A stretch of 22,189 nt of DNA from JANQTF01 sp036835375 (GCA_036835375.1 DAITMB010000086.1:1-22189), one strand, 5' to 3'. Shown: positions 15,232 to 22,082, numbered from the stretch's first letter. Notes: generated by a model not told the origin, from the letters alone. Numbers and translations: made by a program.

Positions 15232-17397
15232 CTACTTGGACGGTGCTGGTTCCACAGAGAGCTTTACCACGCGGCCCGTGTTCCCATCCATTTCGACCCA
15301 GTCTCCAGTATGCAACTCAAGGTCTGCAGGAACACGAAGAATGGATGGTATTCCAAATTTGCGCATAATCGTGGCAGCAGGAGAGAGTGTTCCACCCACG
15401 TAAGAAAGGACTCCGTCCACCCGCAAGAAATAAGGAGCCCAGCTCATGTCGAGGCTCGAAGTCAGGAGAATGATACTGGAAAAATCTGGGCAGACGGCAA
15501 ATCCCAACGCGTCGGGCTGAAACACCCAGATCTGTCCTCTTACCTTGCCCGACACAATGCCAATTGCACTACCTCTACGCTCGGCAGCAGAAGGTCCAAG
15601 TAGCTGTCCTATCGCTACCCTTTGCCCGAGACGATTAGCTAAGAACACATCCATGTCCCAGCCAATGGGTGTGGGATAGGTGAGTGATTCCCACTTTTTG
15701 CTGTCCCAGCTTTCCTCAAATCCCTGCGCAAGATCCTCGGGACGATAGTCTCTAAATTCGAAGGCATCTCCAAATCGGGCCTGTGTTTGCACCGTGATCT
15801 CGCTCCTGAGCGCAGCAAACATCTTCATGACTTCATCCTGTAGCCCTTCCTGGTTCGCAAACAGCGACGTGATGGGATCCAAGAGCCGACTCACAAGCTT
15901 TGCCCAACCGGATCTGGGCCGTATCGTCCGCTTTTTTTCAGGAAAAACAAGGACTTTTGCCAGGGCTTCGACCGTAGCTTCTCCGAAGCGAGGTTGCCCG
16001 ATATCTGATTCGAAGAAGCCACGATGTCCGAATTTTTGCTGAAACTCGTAAACGCTCACTGCCCCGCTTGCCACTCCTTCAAACGCCTCGGGATACTGCA
16101 GCCCAGAGTCGATTCCCTGAAGTTTGTCGAGCACCTTGGCTCGGTCGAGCAATCGAGCTGGCACCGACACCGCTCCAGTCAACGCTTGCATCAGCGCCAC
16201 TTGCTCCACGTAGATGAGTTGGAGCTGGGTGAGCCAATTGGTAAACGCGATGTCTGGGTCCTGAAACCAAAGCAGCCGACGCTGCGCTTGCGCCTCAGCG
16301 AGGGATCGTTTGGTGTTATTGACCCAGCGCTTGACCCGGCTTCCGACACCGAGTTGTTCCTTGAGCAGATGAAAAAAAACTTGAGGTTTGCTCGCCATGC
16401 GATATGGACGAGACCGCACACGATAAAAATCAACGCCTCCCACCGACCTTGTTACCAGCCCTGTCGGCAATCCCCAATGCACCATCACATCTAGCAGGGC
16501 AGAAAGGTTGATCCAGGGCATTCCGCCCAGCAGCTCAACAAAAGAGCGGGAAGGCAGCGTAGCATCAAGGTTTTGATAGTAGGTGAATAGATGGCGACGG
16601 CAAGATGCGATCATGCCGCTGACAAAAACGGAGGGCTGGGGCGGCAGAATGTCTTTGTGGCTGGCGGAGCTGAGGATTTCTTCGGCTTGCTGTGGCTGTG
16701 TCAAAGGCTTGAATTGGAGCACATAAGCTTTGCCTTTGACGAGACCATACTCAATTTCAAGGCCATGCGGGGCTTCCAGTGCAAATTCTTCCAGCAATTC
16801 CCCAGCATAAGCTGAGAGGGCGATGAGGGCACGTAGCTGGCTGCGCGGCACCTGTGCTGGCGAGGGTCGCCACAGTCGATAGATCCGAGACCACTCATGG
16901 TCAGCCCGTGTGAATTTGGGCAGGAAGATCATGGAATCAGGAGCTGCATCTGAGTTGTGCTTGGTTCTGCCTGGTTCTGTTTTCCACAGATGATCTCTGT
17001 AGGCCCATAGTACCCCTTTGCATTCTGCGCGAAGGCTTTCTTGCACCACCACTACTTGCTGCGCGGGATTCGGATAGCTTGCGAATACTGAGTCAATGGC
17101 TTCGAATAAACGCTCTTTGCTTAGTTCCACGCCTGCATATAAATGCCTTTCCAGCTCAACAGGAGGGGTAGCGACCTCTCCCAATGTCTCAATTTCTGCA
17201 TTCTCCGATGAAGCCACATAGCTGGAGCGCACCACCACTGGAAAGCGAAGCTGCCCCACCTCTTCGCTATAGGTATCCAGCCGAAACGACTCGTACCTCA
17301 CCGAAGTAAAGGCAGGAGTCGGGATGCCGAGTGCCCGCAATACGCTCAGTTGGGACAGCTTGCTCATGGGTTCTGGCGTAATATTACTGAATTCCGA
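15232..17397 (-). CDS. PEP synthase / pyruvate phosphate dikinase-like protein, phosphohistidine replaced by proline; 5' end in assembly gap
   Basis: At least 711 residues are readable from the first internal ATG at 17367; the true start may lie in the N gap. The N-terminal part resembles the PPDK/PEP-synthase ATP-grasp domain: FPVVVRSSY near the front, then VVVQESLRAECKGVLW, then GLEIEYGLVKGKAYVLQFKP with a following LTQ. A long helical middle region follows. The C-terminus resembles the PEP-utilising mobile domain (VGGTLSPAATIMRKFGIPS, then GDWVEMDGNTGRVVKL). In that domain the swivelling catalytic His sits in (T/L)SHA; here the codon at 15379-15381 encodes Pro. The phosphotransfer route of the family therefore cannot run as usual. 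It could be a pseudoenzyme, or an ATP-dependent enzyme with another acceptor. No separate C-terminal PEP-binding TIM barrel is visible. It is on the same strand as the TetR gene across the gap. Confidence 0.8.
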   Translation of the reverse strand, partial: SEFSNITPEPMSKLSQLSVLRALGIPTPAFTSVRYESFRLDTYSEEVGQLRFPVVVRSSYVASSENAEIETLGEVATPPVELERHLYAGVELSKERLFEAIDSVFASYPNPAQQVVVVQESLRAECKGVLWAYRDHLWKTEPGRTKHNSDAAPDSMIFLPKFTRADHEWSRIYRLWRPSPAQVPRSQLRALIALSAYAGELLEEFALEAPHGLEIEYGLVKGKAYVLQFKPLTQPQQAEEILSSASHKDILPPQPSVFVSGMIASCRRHLFTYYQNLDATLPSRSFVELLGGMPWINLSALLDVMVHWGLPTGLVTRSVGGVDFYRVRSRPYRMASKPQVFFHLLKEQLGVGSRVKRWVNNTKRSLAEAQAQRRLLWFQDPDIAFTNWLTQLQLIYVEQVALMQALTGAVSVPARLLDRAKVLDKLQGIDSGLQYPEAFEGVASGAVSVYEFQQKFGHRGFFESDIGQPRFGEATVEALAKVLVFPEKKRTIRPRSGWAKLVSRLLDPITSLFANQEGLQDEVMKMFAALRSEITVQTQARFGDAFEFRDYRPEDLAQGFEESWDSKKWESLTYPTPIGWDMDVFLANRLGQRVAIGQLLGPSAAERRGSAIGIVSGKVRGQIWVFQPDALGFAVCPDFSSIILLTSSLDMSWAPYFLRVDGVLSYVGGTLSPAATIMRKFGIPSILRVPADLELHTGDWVEMDGNTGRVVKLSVEPAPSK

Positions 17398-17497
17398 NNN
17401 NNNNNNNNNNNNNNNNNNNNNNNNNNNNNNNNNNNNNNNNNNNNNNNNNNNNNNNNNNNNNNNNNNNNNNNNNNNNNNNNNNNNNNNNNNNNNNNNN
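17398..17497. other. assembly gap of exactly 100 N
   Basis: Exactly 100 undetermined bases are present. A round 100 is the usual placeholder for a scaffold join of unknown size, so the real distance may differ. The frame happens to stay open across it, joining a TetR N-terminus to a PEP-synthase-like protein. Missing sequence must include the rest of the TetR gene, normally about 150 further codons. Confidence 0.95.
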
Positions 17498-17679
17498 TAC
17501 AGGCCGCGGATGATGTCCTCTTTGGTCGGAAAATGGTAGCGGAGGTTTCCATCGCTCATGCGGAGGGCAGCCGCGATGCGCCGAGCAGTCACCAGTTCGC
17601 CGTGTGGACTATACACGCCGTGGTCGTTGTACAGCCGAAGTGCGGTCTGTAAAATTCGGATCTTCGTTTTTGGAACCAT
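17498..17679 (-). CDS. TetR/AcrR-family transcriptional regulator, N-terminal part only
   Basis: The first 60 residues are seen before the gap. They form a TetR-type DNA-binding domain: an opening helix (KIRILQTALRLYNDHG), then a helix-turn-helix (TARRIAAALRMSDGNLRYHF) ending in the typical P-T-K-E-D-I-I. The ligand-binding C-terminal domain is missing because of the N gap. The ATG at 17679 fits the family start. A perfect 7-bp palindrome lies 29 bp upstream and may be its operator, which would make it autoregulated. It probably also controls the following PEP-synthase-like gene, but the gap hides the junction. Confidence 0.88.
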
Positions 17680-17708
17680 AAACCAGTGGATTCAAGTGCA
17701 GGAGGAAG

Positions 17709-17727
17709 GAATGAGACGGCCTCATTC
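17709..17727. promoter_or_regulatory. putative TetR-family operator palindrome
   Basis: GAATGAG (17709-17715), then 5 bp, then CTCATTC (17721-17727) form a perfect inverted repeat of 19 bp in total. It ends 29 bp before the ATG of the TetR gene. TetR-family regulators commonly bind 15-20-bp palindromes placed in this way and repress their own gene. The assignment is by position and symmetry only. Confidence 0.5.
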
Positions 17728-17736
17728 AAACACGTG

Positions 17737-17753
17737 CGCTCGAAGGGCGAGCG
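17737..17753. promoter_or_regulatory. second inverted repeat upstream of the TetR gene
   Basis: CGCTCG (17737-17742), 5 bp, then CGAGCG (17748-17753) form a perfect inverted repeat. It has the same 5-bp spacer as the palindrome nine bases away but a different sequence. It could be a second regulator site or just a hairpin. Confidence 0.25.
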
Positions 17754-17969
17754 GTAGCGATCCAAATCAGGCTTCCCTGCTTGCTCAAATAACCATGCCA
17801 TTTCTGCCAGAAAAAAAGAATCGGGCCGTAATCATTGAATATATCGCCCCCCTTGAAACGCGCGACTCCCGAAGGGAACGTTTGGGCGAAATTATGAGAT
17901 GAGAAAAAAGTCATCCATGAAGCTCCATTCCAGTTTCATCTGGCTCGACTTCCTGTGCTGGCTGCCGCT

Positions 17970-18006
17970 TAAAACAAATACAGGGCCGCGGAAATCCACG
18001 ACCCTG
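17970..18006 (-). terminator. probable intrinsic terminator of the second malectin/T9SS gene
   Basis: On the minus strand, starting 28 nt after the stop codon, CAGGGTCGTGGA (18006-17995) pairs with TCCGCGGCCCTG (17992-17981), 10 of 12 positions matched. A T-rich tail TATTTGTTTT follows. Stem, short loop and tail are those of a Rho-independent terminator. It would separate this gene from the TetR gene downstream. Confidence 0.6.
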
Positions 18007-18034
18007 CCATTGTTTGAGAGGACAAGCGAGAAGA

Positions 18035-19165
18035 TTACTTGGGAGAAATCATCAGGCGCTGTGTCATGACATGTCCTTCTTGCACGAGTTGCACGAAGTA
18101 GATGCCAGGGATCAGGTCTCCAGTTGATATCGGGAGAGAGTGCTGACCGCCTTGGGGAAGCTTGGCGTCGTAGATCCTGGAGAGTTCTTGGCCGTGGAGT
18201 GAGTGCACACTTACGAGGACATCGTCTCCCTCTTCTCCAAAAAATCTCAGCAAGGTATATTCCGTCGCGGGGTTAGGCACAAGCGGTTGCATGGAGGAAG
18301 TGAGCTGGTTGCCAATTGTGGCTTCCACCATGGGACTGAAGGAAACTTTTCCGTCAAAATCTCGCTGCTTGAGTCGGAAGACATAGGTACCGAACCCAAG
18401 GTTAGGCGTGGTGAATTGGTAGGAAAGTGCTTCAGTAGAGTTGCCGGCACCTTCAACAAATCCTACTGTAGAGAATCCTCCGTAGTAATTGCCCATTTGA
18501 ATGTCAAATCCGGCGTTGTTGGTTTCCCACACTGTGGTCCATGTGACTTGCACTTGGTTTCCGACGGTGCGAGCATCCAGGTCGAGGAGTTCTACAGGGA
18601 AGCTGCCGTTATTGAGGTCGTAAATGCTGGTAGTAGGAGGGTAAAGGCTTTCCTCATCCAGTTCGACAATCTCTACAGCCGAAATCTTAGCATTGTTGAC
18701 AACAGGAGTGAAGGTAAGCTTGGCAAATCCATCCGCATCAGCGACGAAGTTGTACTTAAAAACCATTGCTTGCCGTGGGCCGACAATGCCGTGAATATCA
18801 AAGTTGTTCAAAACCCGAATTCCATCGACGTCCACATGAAAGATTCTACCGCCGTCTCCGATGTTCTGAATTGGGTTTCCTTCTCCGTAGTAGATCTCCG
18901 AAAAGTGGAGATACATCGTGTAACCCTGGCCTGGCACCAAGGATTCTTTGAGGGTCACCGTGAGGGGATTGATGAAGTAGCATTCGGTACTGTAAAGCGT
19001 ATCGAATTCGGTACTGACAACCTCTCCGGCATAGTAGTAGTTATTTCCAAAAAGCGGGCATCCTTCTGGATTGCCAAAATTCTGAAAAAACGGGAGAGCG
19101 GCAAATGTTTGAGTTCCGCTGAAGATGAAAGTAGCTAGGAATAAATAGGCGTTTAAAGTTCTCAT
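18035..19165 (-). CDS. secreted malectin-like protein with T9SS type A sorting domain (paralogue of 1219-2358)
   Basis: This 376-residue protein has the same architecture as the first copy. A signal peptide (1-22) is followed by a malectin-like region with YLHFSEIYY (85-93) and RIFHVDVDGIR (107-117), then NNAKISAVEI. A beta-sandwich segment follows (VWETNNAGFDIQMG, FRLKQRDFDGKVSF). A T9SS type A sorting domain begins at LVPNPATEYT and ends GIYFVQLV. The two proteins align end to end with many identical blocks, so they arose by duplication. The most different parts are the first 50 residues after the signal peptide and the sorting domain. I infer a surface glycan-binding role; no enzyme domain is visible. 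It is divergent from miaE and is followed by a probable terminator. Confidence 0.85.
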   Translation of the reverse strand: MRTLNAYLFLATFIFSGTQTFAALPFFQNFGNPEGCPLFGNNYYYAGEVVSTEFDTLYSTECYFINPLTVTLKESLVPGQGYTMYLHFSEIYYGEGNPIQNIGDGGRIFHVDVDGIRVLNNFDIHGIVGPRQAMVFKYNFVADADGFAKLTFTPVVNNAKISAVEIVELDEESLYPPTTSIYDLNNGSFPVELLDLDARTVGNQVQVTWTTVWETNNAGFDIQMGNYYGGFSTVGFVEGAGNSTEALSYQFTTPNLGFGTYVFRLKQRDFDGKVSFSPMVEATIGNQLTSSMQPLVPNPATEYTLLRFFGEEGDDVLVSVHSLHGQELSRIYDAKLPQGGQHSLPISTGDLIPGIYFVQLVQEGHVMTQRLMISPK

Positions 19166-19343
19166 GACGCAAAGGATTTAGGACAATTCTTACAAACAGA
19201 AAAAGAAGAAACCCAATCATACTTCGGTTTTCCGTACTATTGAGCAGTAGGGGCTGCGTCAAGTGCTCTCATGTATGATTCGATATTTCAAAGGTATAAT
19301 AGAAAGCTATTCTTACGTCCTGAGAGGGCCTGAAAGGAGATAA

Positions 19344-19439
19344 ATGAAGAATCAACAGTTAGTTTCATGCGGAAATGGTTACCTAGTCGCACTTGACTGG
19401 TTTTCTTTTTTTTATATTTTGCGCGAAATACTTACTTAG
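19344..19439 (+). CDS. possible 31-residue small ORF upstream of miaE
   Basis: An ATG at 19344 is preceded by AAAGGAGA (19333-19340), one of the best Shine-Dalgarno matches in the window. The frame gives 31 residues with a hydrophobic C-terminal half (ALDWFSFFYILREIL) and stops at 19437-19439, 10 bp before the miaE start. It could be a leader peptide or small membrane protein, or a chance frame. The putative miaE promoter lies inside it, which argues that at least some miaE transcripts exclude it. Confidence 0.25.
   Translation: MKNQQLVSCGNGYLVALDWFSFFYILREILT
19393..19421 (+). promoter_or_regulatory. possible promoter of miaE
   Basis: TTG at 19393-19395 (within TTGACT) is followed after 19 bp by TATTTTG (19415-19421). 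The same arrangement, with a 20-bp spacer, precedes the PBP gene. The start of transcription would fall about 20 nt before the ATG at 19450. Confidence 0.4.
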
Positions 19440-19449
19440 TTTCCCCTCT

Positions 19450-20037
19450 ATGCTTAAGCTCAAAATGAAAACAGATCCGCAATGGGTCAAACATGTTGCT
19501 GAGCAAAATATCCAAGAAATTCTTACAGACCATGCCTATTGCGAGCAGAAGGCCGCATCCTCTGCCATTTCGATCATCATTCAATTCCCAGAATATCCCG
19601 ATCTTGTGAGCAAGATGGCCGACTTGGCACAGGAAGAAATGGGGCACTTTCGCATGGTCCACAAAAAAATTGTGGAGCGCGGCTTCGAACTGGGGCGCGA
19701 ACGAAAGGATTCCTATGTGAATGAGTTAATGGCCTACCTCAAAGGCAAAGGCAAGGGCCGCGAAGTGCTCTTGTGTGACAAGCTCTTGTTCGCGGCCATG
19801 ATTGAAGCGCGGAGTTGTGAACGATTTAAAGTACTGTCTGAAAATATCGAGGACGAAGATTTGGCTACTTTTTATCACAAGCTCATGATTTCGGAGGCGC
19901 GCCATTACACGATGTTTCTTCAGCTGGCCCGCGAATTGTGCCCACACCTCGACGTAGAAGCAAGGTGGGAAGCCTTTTTAGAATTTGAGGGGGAAGTCAT
20001 TGAGCGCTACGGCAAGTCCGAAGCCATTCATGGCTGA
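19450..20037 (+). CDS. miaE: tRNA-(ms2io6A) hydroxylase, MiaE-type di-iron enzyme
   Basis: MiaE hydroxylates the isopentenyl group of ms2i6A at position 37 of tRNA using a non-haem di-iron centre. The 195-residue protein has the ferritin-like ligand pattern: E32, then E63-xx-H66 (EEMGHF), E119 (IEARSCERF) and E149-xx-H152 (SEARHY). Length and motif spacing fit the family. The ATG at 19450 is chosen because the alternative upstream start (19393) would overlap the promoter-like sequence and adds an unlikely hydrophobic run. It is convergent with the next gene, with 24 bp between stops. No miaA or miaB lies in this window, so the rest of the pathway is elsewhere. Confidence 0.92.
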   Translation: MLKLKMKTDPQWVKHVAEQNIQEILTDHAYCEQKAASSAISIIIQFPEYPDLVSKMADLAQEEMGHFRMVHKKIVERGFELGRERKDSYVNELMAYLKGKGKGREVLLCDKLLFAAMIEARSCERFKVLSENIEDEDLATFYHKLMISEARHYTMFLQLARELCPHLDVEARWEAFLEFEGEVIERYGKSEAIHG

Positions 20038-20061
20038 GGAAAGTCCATCGAGCGTGGATGA

Positions 20062-21234
20062 TCAATCGCACTGCGCCTCCTCAAGGTCTTCATCAATGAG
20101 CATGATGAACTGAAAGGTCTTGCTCATTTCAAGGAACGGGCTATCTCGCCCTATGAGGCTGAAGAGCACGACCGACTGATCAAAGCGCGAATCCACTTTT
20201 TCGACAATATCCTGGAGCGCCTCGTACTCACCTAGTTTCTGGTAGTTGTCGCTCATGCTGCGGACGTAGCGCGAAATAGTGAGCACCTCTCCCCTGACCG
20301 GCGAGCTGGTCTGGAAATTCAGGCGGTGCGCCAAGCTGGGAAAATCCCACACTTGAGATTGCTTAATGTCGGTGTGCAATGCACCAAATTGCGCGTAGTA
20401 GTTGCCAGCTTTCATCCTAGGCTTAACCGTGAGAAAATTTCCGTACATCCGGGCTTCCCGCTCTTGCCAGCTTTTTTGAAACAGAGCGGAGCGCAGCCAG
20501 GTAAATTGGAACCCGTGAATGGTGTTGTCGAGAATCATGGTGAAAATCGGAAAGTCCTCCCCCCAATAGGCTGCATAGTCCTTCGCGTGGCGCTCGGCAT
20601 GGCGACTGAGGCTGCGAAAATACTTTTTTACCTCAGCCTCATCGTAGATGGGGGAATGATGCAAGTCTTGGAGTTGCTTGATTTTCTGTGAGATCTTGCG
20701 CGTAGGTGCCTCCTGTGGTAGCATCCGGTTGAGCGTCTGCAAGACCAACTCCGGCGAATGCTCAAGGTCAATACCTGTCACCTGGATCCGCTCCGGGCGC
20801 ACCAGCCCTTGGTTGTATTGAAATATGTTGCGGTAAAGCACCTTTTGGTCTTCCGGGCAAACAGGCACATCCTTCATGATCTTGTCCAGCAGGCGTTCAT
20901 CGCCTGTGCGCACATATTCATTCAGCAAATATCCATAGCTGTATCCCCCCTCCACAATGAGATTGCGCACACCTGCCTGCTGGTGCAAATACCGCAAAAA
21001 AGAAAACTGAATCTGGGTGTTGATGGAGCGCCAATGCTGCTCTGCCGTGAAGAAAAATTTATAACTCGACACCACCGTGTCCAGCATGGCAAAGGACTGC
21101 GACCCCCCCTCTTCCAGATTGAGCGGGTGAGCGTATTGTACCCAATAACTCGAATCGACTTCTTGGGCCTGTACCCTGACACTCCCCACTAGCATTAGTC
21201 CTAACACCATGGACCACACGAACAAATTGCGCAT
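20062..21234 (-). CDS. secreted erythromycin-esterase/ChaN-like hypothetical protein
   Basis: This 390-residue protein starts with a signal peptide (MRNLFVWSMVLGLMLVGSVR then VQAQ), so it acts outside the cytoplasm. The fold cues are those of the EreA/ChaN/TraB superfamily: an early FFTAEQHW followed by a helix and the strand LIVEGGYSYGYLLNEYV, then a late FGALHTDI. In EreA the first motif is GExTH; here Ala replaces the Gly and a Gln precedes the His. That makes macrolide-esterase activity uncertain. The ATG at 21234 is preferred because the open frame extends upstream to 21339 without a signal sequence. I infer a hydrolase-like or haem/peptide-binding protein of unknown substrate. Confidence 0.55.
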   Translation of the reverse strand: MRNLFVWSMVLGLMLVGSVRVQAQEVDSSYWVQYAHPLNLEEGGSQSFAMLDTVVSSYKFFFTAEQHWRSINTQIQFSFLRYLHQQAGVRNLIVEGGYSYGYLLNEYVRTGDERLLDKIMKDVPVCPEDQKVLYRNIFQYNQGLVRPERIQVTGIDLEHSPELVLQTLNRMLPQEAPTRKISQKIKQLQDLHHSPIYDEAEVKKYFRSLSRHAERHAKDYAAYWGEDFPIFTMILDNTIHGFQFTWLRSALFQKSWQEREARMYGNFLTVKPRMKAGNYYAQFGALHTDIKQSQVWDFPSLAHRLNFQTSSPVRGEVLTISRYVRSMSDNYQKLGEYEALQDIVEKVDSRFDQSVVLFSLIGRDSPFLEMSKTFQFIMLIDEDLEEAQCD

Positions 21235-21278
21235 AGAGATCACGTTGACTTCTGTTGGATCAAAAAGATTCCTCGTTT

Positions 21279-21305
21279 CCTTTTGCGGCAAAATTCTGCA
21301 AAAGG
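21279..21305. promoter_or_regulatory. inverted repeat in the leader of the EreA/ChaN-like gene
   Basis: CCTTTTGC (21279-21286) and GCAAAAGG (21298-21305) form a perfect 8-bp inverted repeat with an 11-bp spacer. It lies 45-71 bp upstream of the ATG at 21234 on the minus strand. It could be an operator or a leader hairpin. No T-tract makes it a terminator. Confidence 0.3.
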
Positions 21306-21660
21306 CCTTTCGATAGAATTTGTTATTAATATAGAGCATCTTTCGAAGACCATGTCATCCTTCGCTGCCACTCGATTCTAAACTACAAAGACGATCCTGA
21401 TTGTTTGCTCAATACTCGGCTTTTCCCGAACCATGATCGCACAAACAAAAGACCACAAGACCACTGAGCAAGACTGCAATCATAAGCTCAGGAGTTACGA
21501 AATAATGCGAACCACAGTTCTTTCTGCTCTGTTCAAATCATGGGACAGCTTTGCCGTCTTCCTCGTGGAATTGAGAATAGAAGGAGCGAGAAGAATTCAG
21601 GCTGCAATCCGCAATGTTGTTTACTTCTGATTCAACTCCCCAACCATTTCCCACAAATCC

Positions 21661-21718
21661 ACTCGTGTGGATAATGTTGTGGATTACTCGTGGATAAACG
21701 ATTGACTCGTGTGGAAAA
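21661..21718 (-). other. cluster of four DnaA-box-like 9-mers (candidate origin or DnaA-binding locus)
   Basis: TGTGGATAA (21666-21674) is the exact complement of the consensus DnaA box TTATCCACA. Three more sites each differ at one position: TGTGGATTA (21678-21686), CGTGGATAA (21689-21697) and TGTGGAAAA (21710-21718). All four point the same way. Their starts are 12, 11 and 21 bp apart, close to one or two helical turns. Three of them sit in a longer direct repeat, ACTCGTG(TG)GAWAA, starting at 21661, 21686 and 21705. This could be part of oriC, a DnaA-titration site, or an iteron set for another initiator. dnaA itself is not in the window. Confidence 0.6.
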
Positions 21719-21879
21719 CCCTTTCCTTTAAGTCCACCCCGATGAATCAGTACTTGATCCTATTGGTCAACATTTTCGATTCAGTGGAGCCAGACAAATG
21801 TACTTGCGCACATGCCAAAGGACCTGATTCATTCTGCGACACTTGTCCTGTTATGATGATGCATTGAGCAAAAAAAATA

Positions 21880-21976
21880 GTTCTCTGACAATTTTGGCGC
21901 ATACTAACCCTCATAAGGGTTTCCTTACCCTTATGAGGGTTAGAGCACGAGTTTTCCGCCATTTTTGTCAGAGAAC
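21880..21976. repeat. nested inverted repeat, 97 bp
   Basis: The inner arms CTAACCCTCATAAGGGT (21904-21920) and ACCCTTATGAGGGTTAG (21927-21943) are perfect 17-bp complements around a 6-bp loop. Outer 20-bp arms (21880-21899 and 21957-21976, starting GTTCTCTGACA) match at 17 of 20 positions; the three mismatches are consecutive (AAA against TTT). A-tracts flank both sides. Each inner arm is itself a small palindrome (ACCCT-4-AGGGT), so alternative structures are possible. It could be a MITE-like element, a bidirectional terminator or a structured part of an origin. Confidence 0.8.
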
Positions 21977-22082
21977 CAAAAAAATTGACCCTTTATCAAT
22001 CCGCCAGCAACTGGAGCTACTTGTGGTGAGCCACGGAGCCGAATAGTGGTTGAGGAGTTGAGGTGGAATTTAGGCCATCTCT

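Larger units (their letters stand above)
17680..18034. other. intergenic region between TetR and the second malectin/T9SS gene
   Basis: This 355-bp stretch holds the two palindromes near the TetR start and a terminator-like hairpin near the stop of the upstream gene. The minus-strand promoter of the TetR gene must lie here too. I do not recognise any protein in the short open frames it contains. Confidence 0.5.
21235..22082. other. long non-coding region with origin-like features
   Basis: About 850 bp between two minus-strand genes show no recognisable protein. The frames at 21433-21630 (plus) and 21843-22046 (plus) lack family motifs, and the second runs through the large inverted repeat. 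The region holds an inverted repeat next to the upstream gene, a cluster of DnaA-box-like 9-mers, a 97-bp nested palindrome and several A-tracts. This is by far the longest gene-free stretch in the window. Confidence 0.6.

Noticed and set aside
17498..17679. A genuine TetR-PEP synthase fusion protein
   Set aside because: The only link is a run of 100 N, a placeholder; the TetR ligand domain would be missing.
21433..21630. 65-codon plus-strand open frame in the origin-like region
   Set aside because: It has no ribosome-binding site and no family features, and lies in an otherwise non-coding stretch.
21843..22046. 67-codon plus-strand frame across the nested palindrome
   Set aside because: Its codons are formed largely by the inverted repeat, so it is a by-product of that structure.
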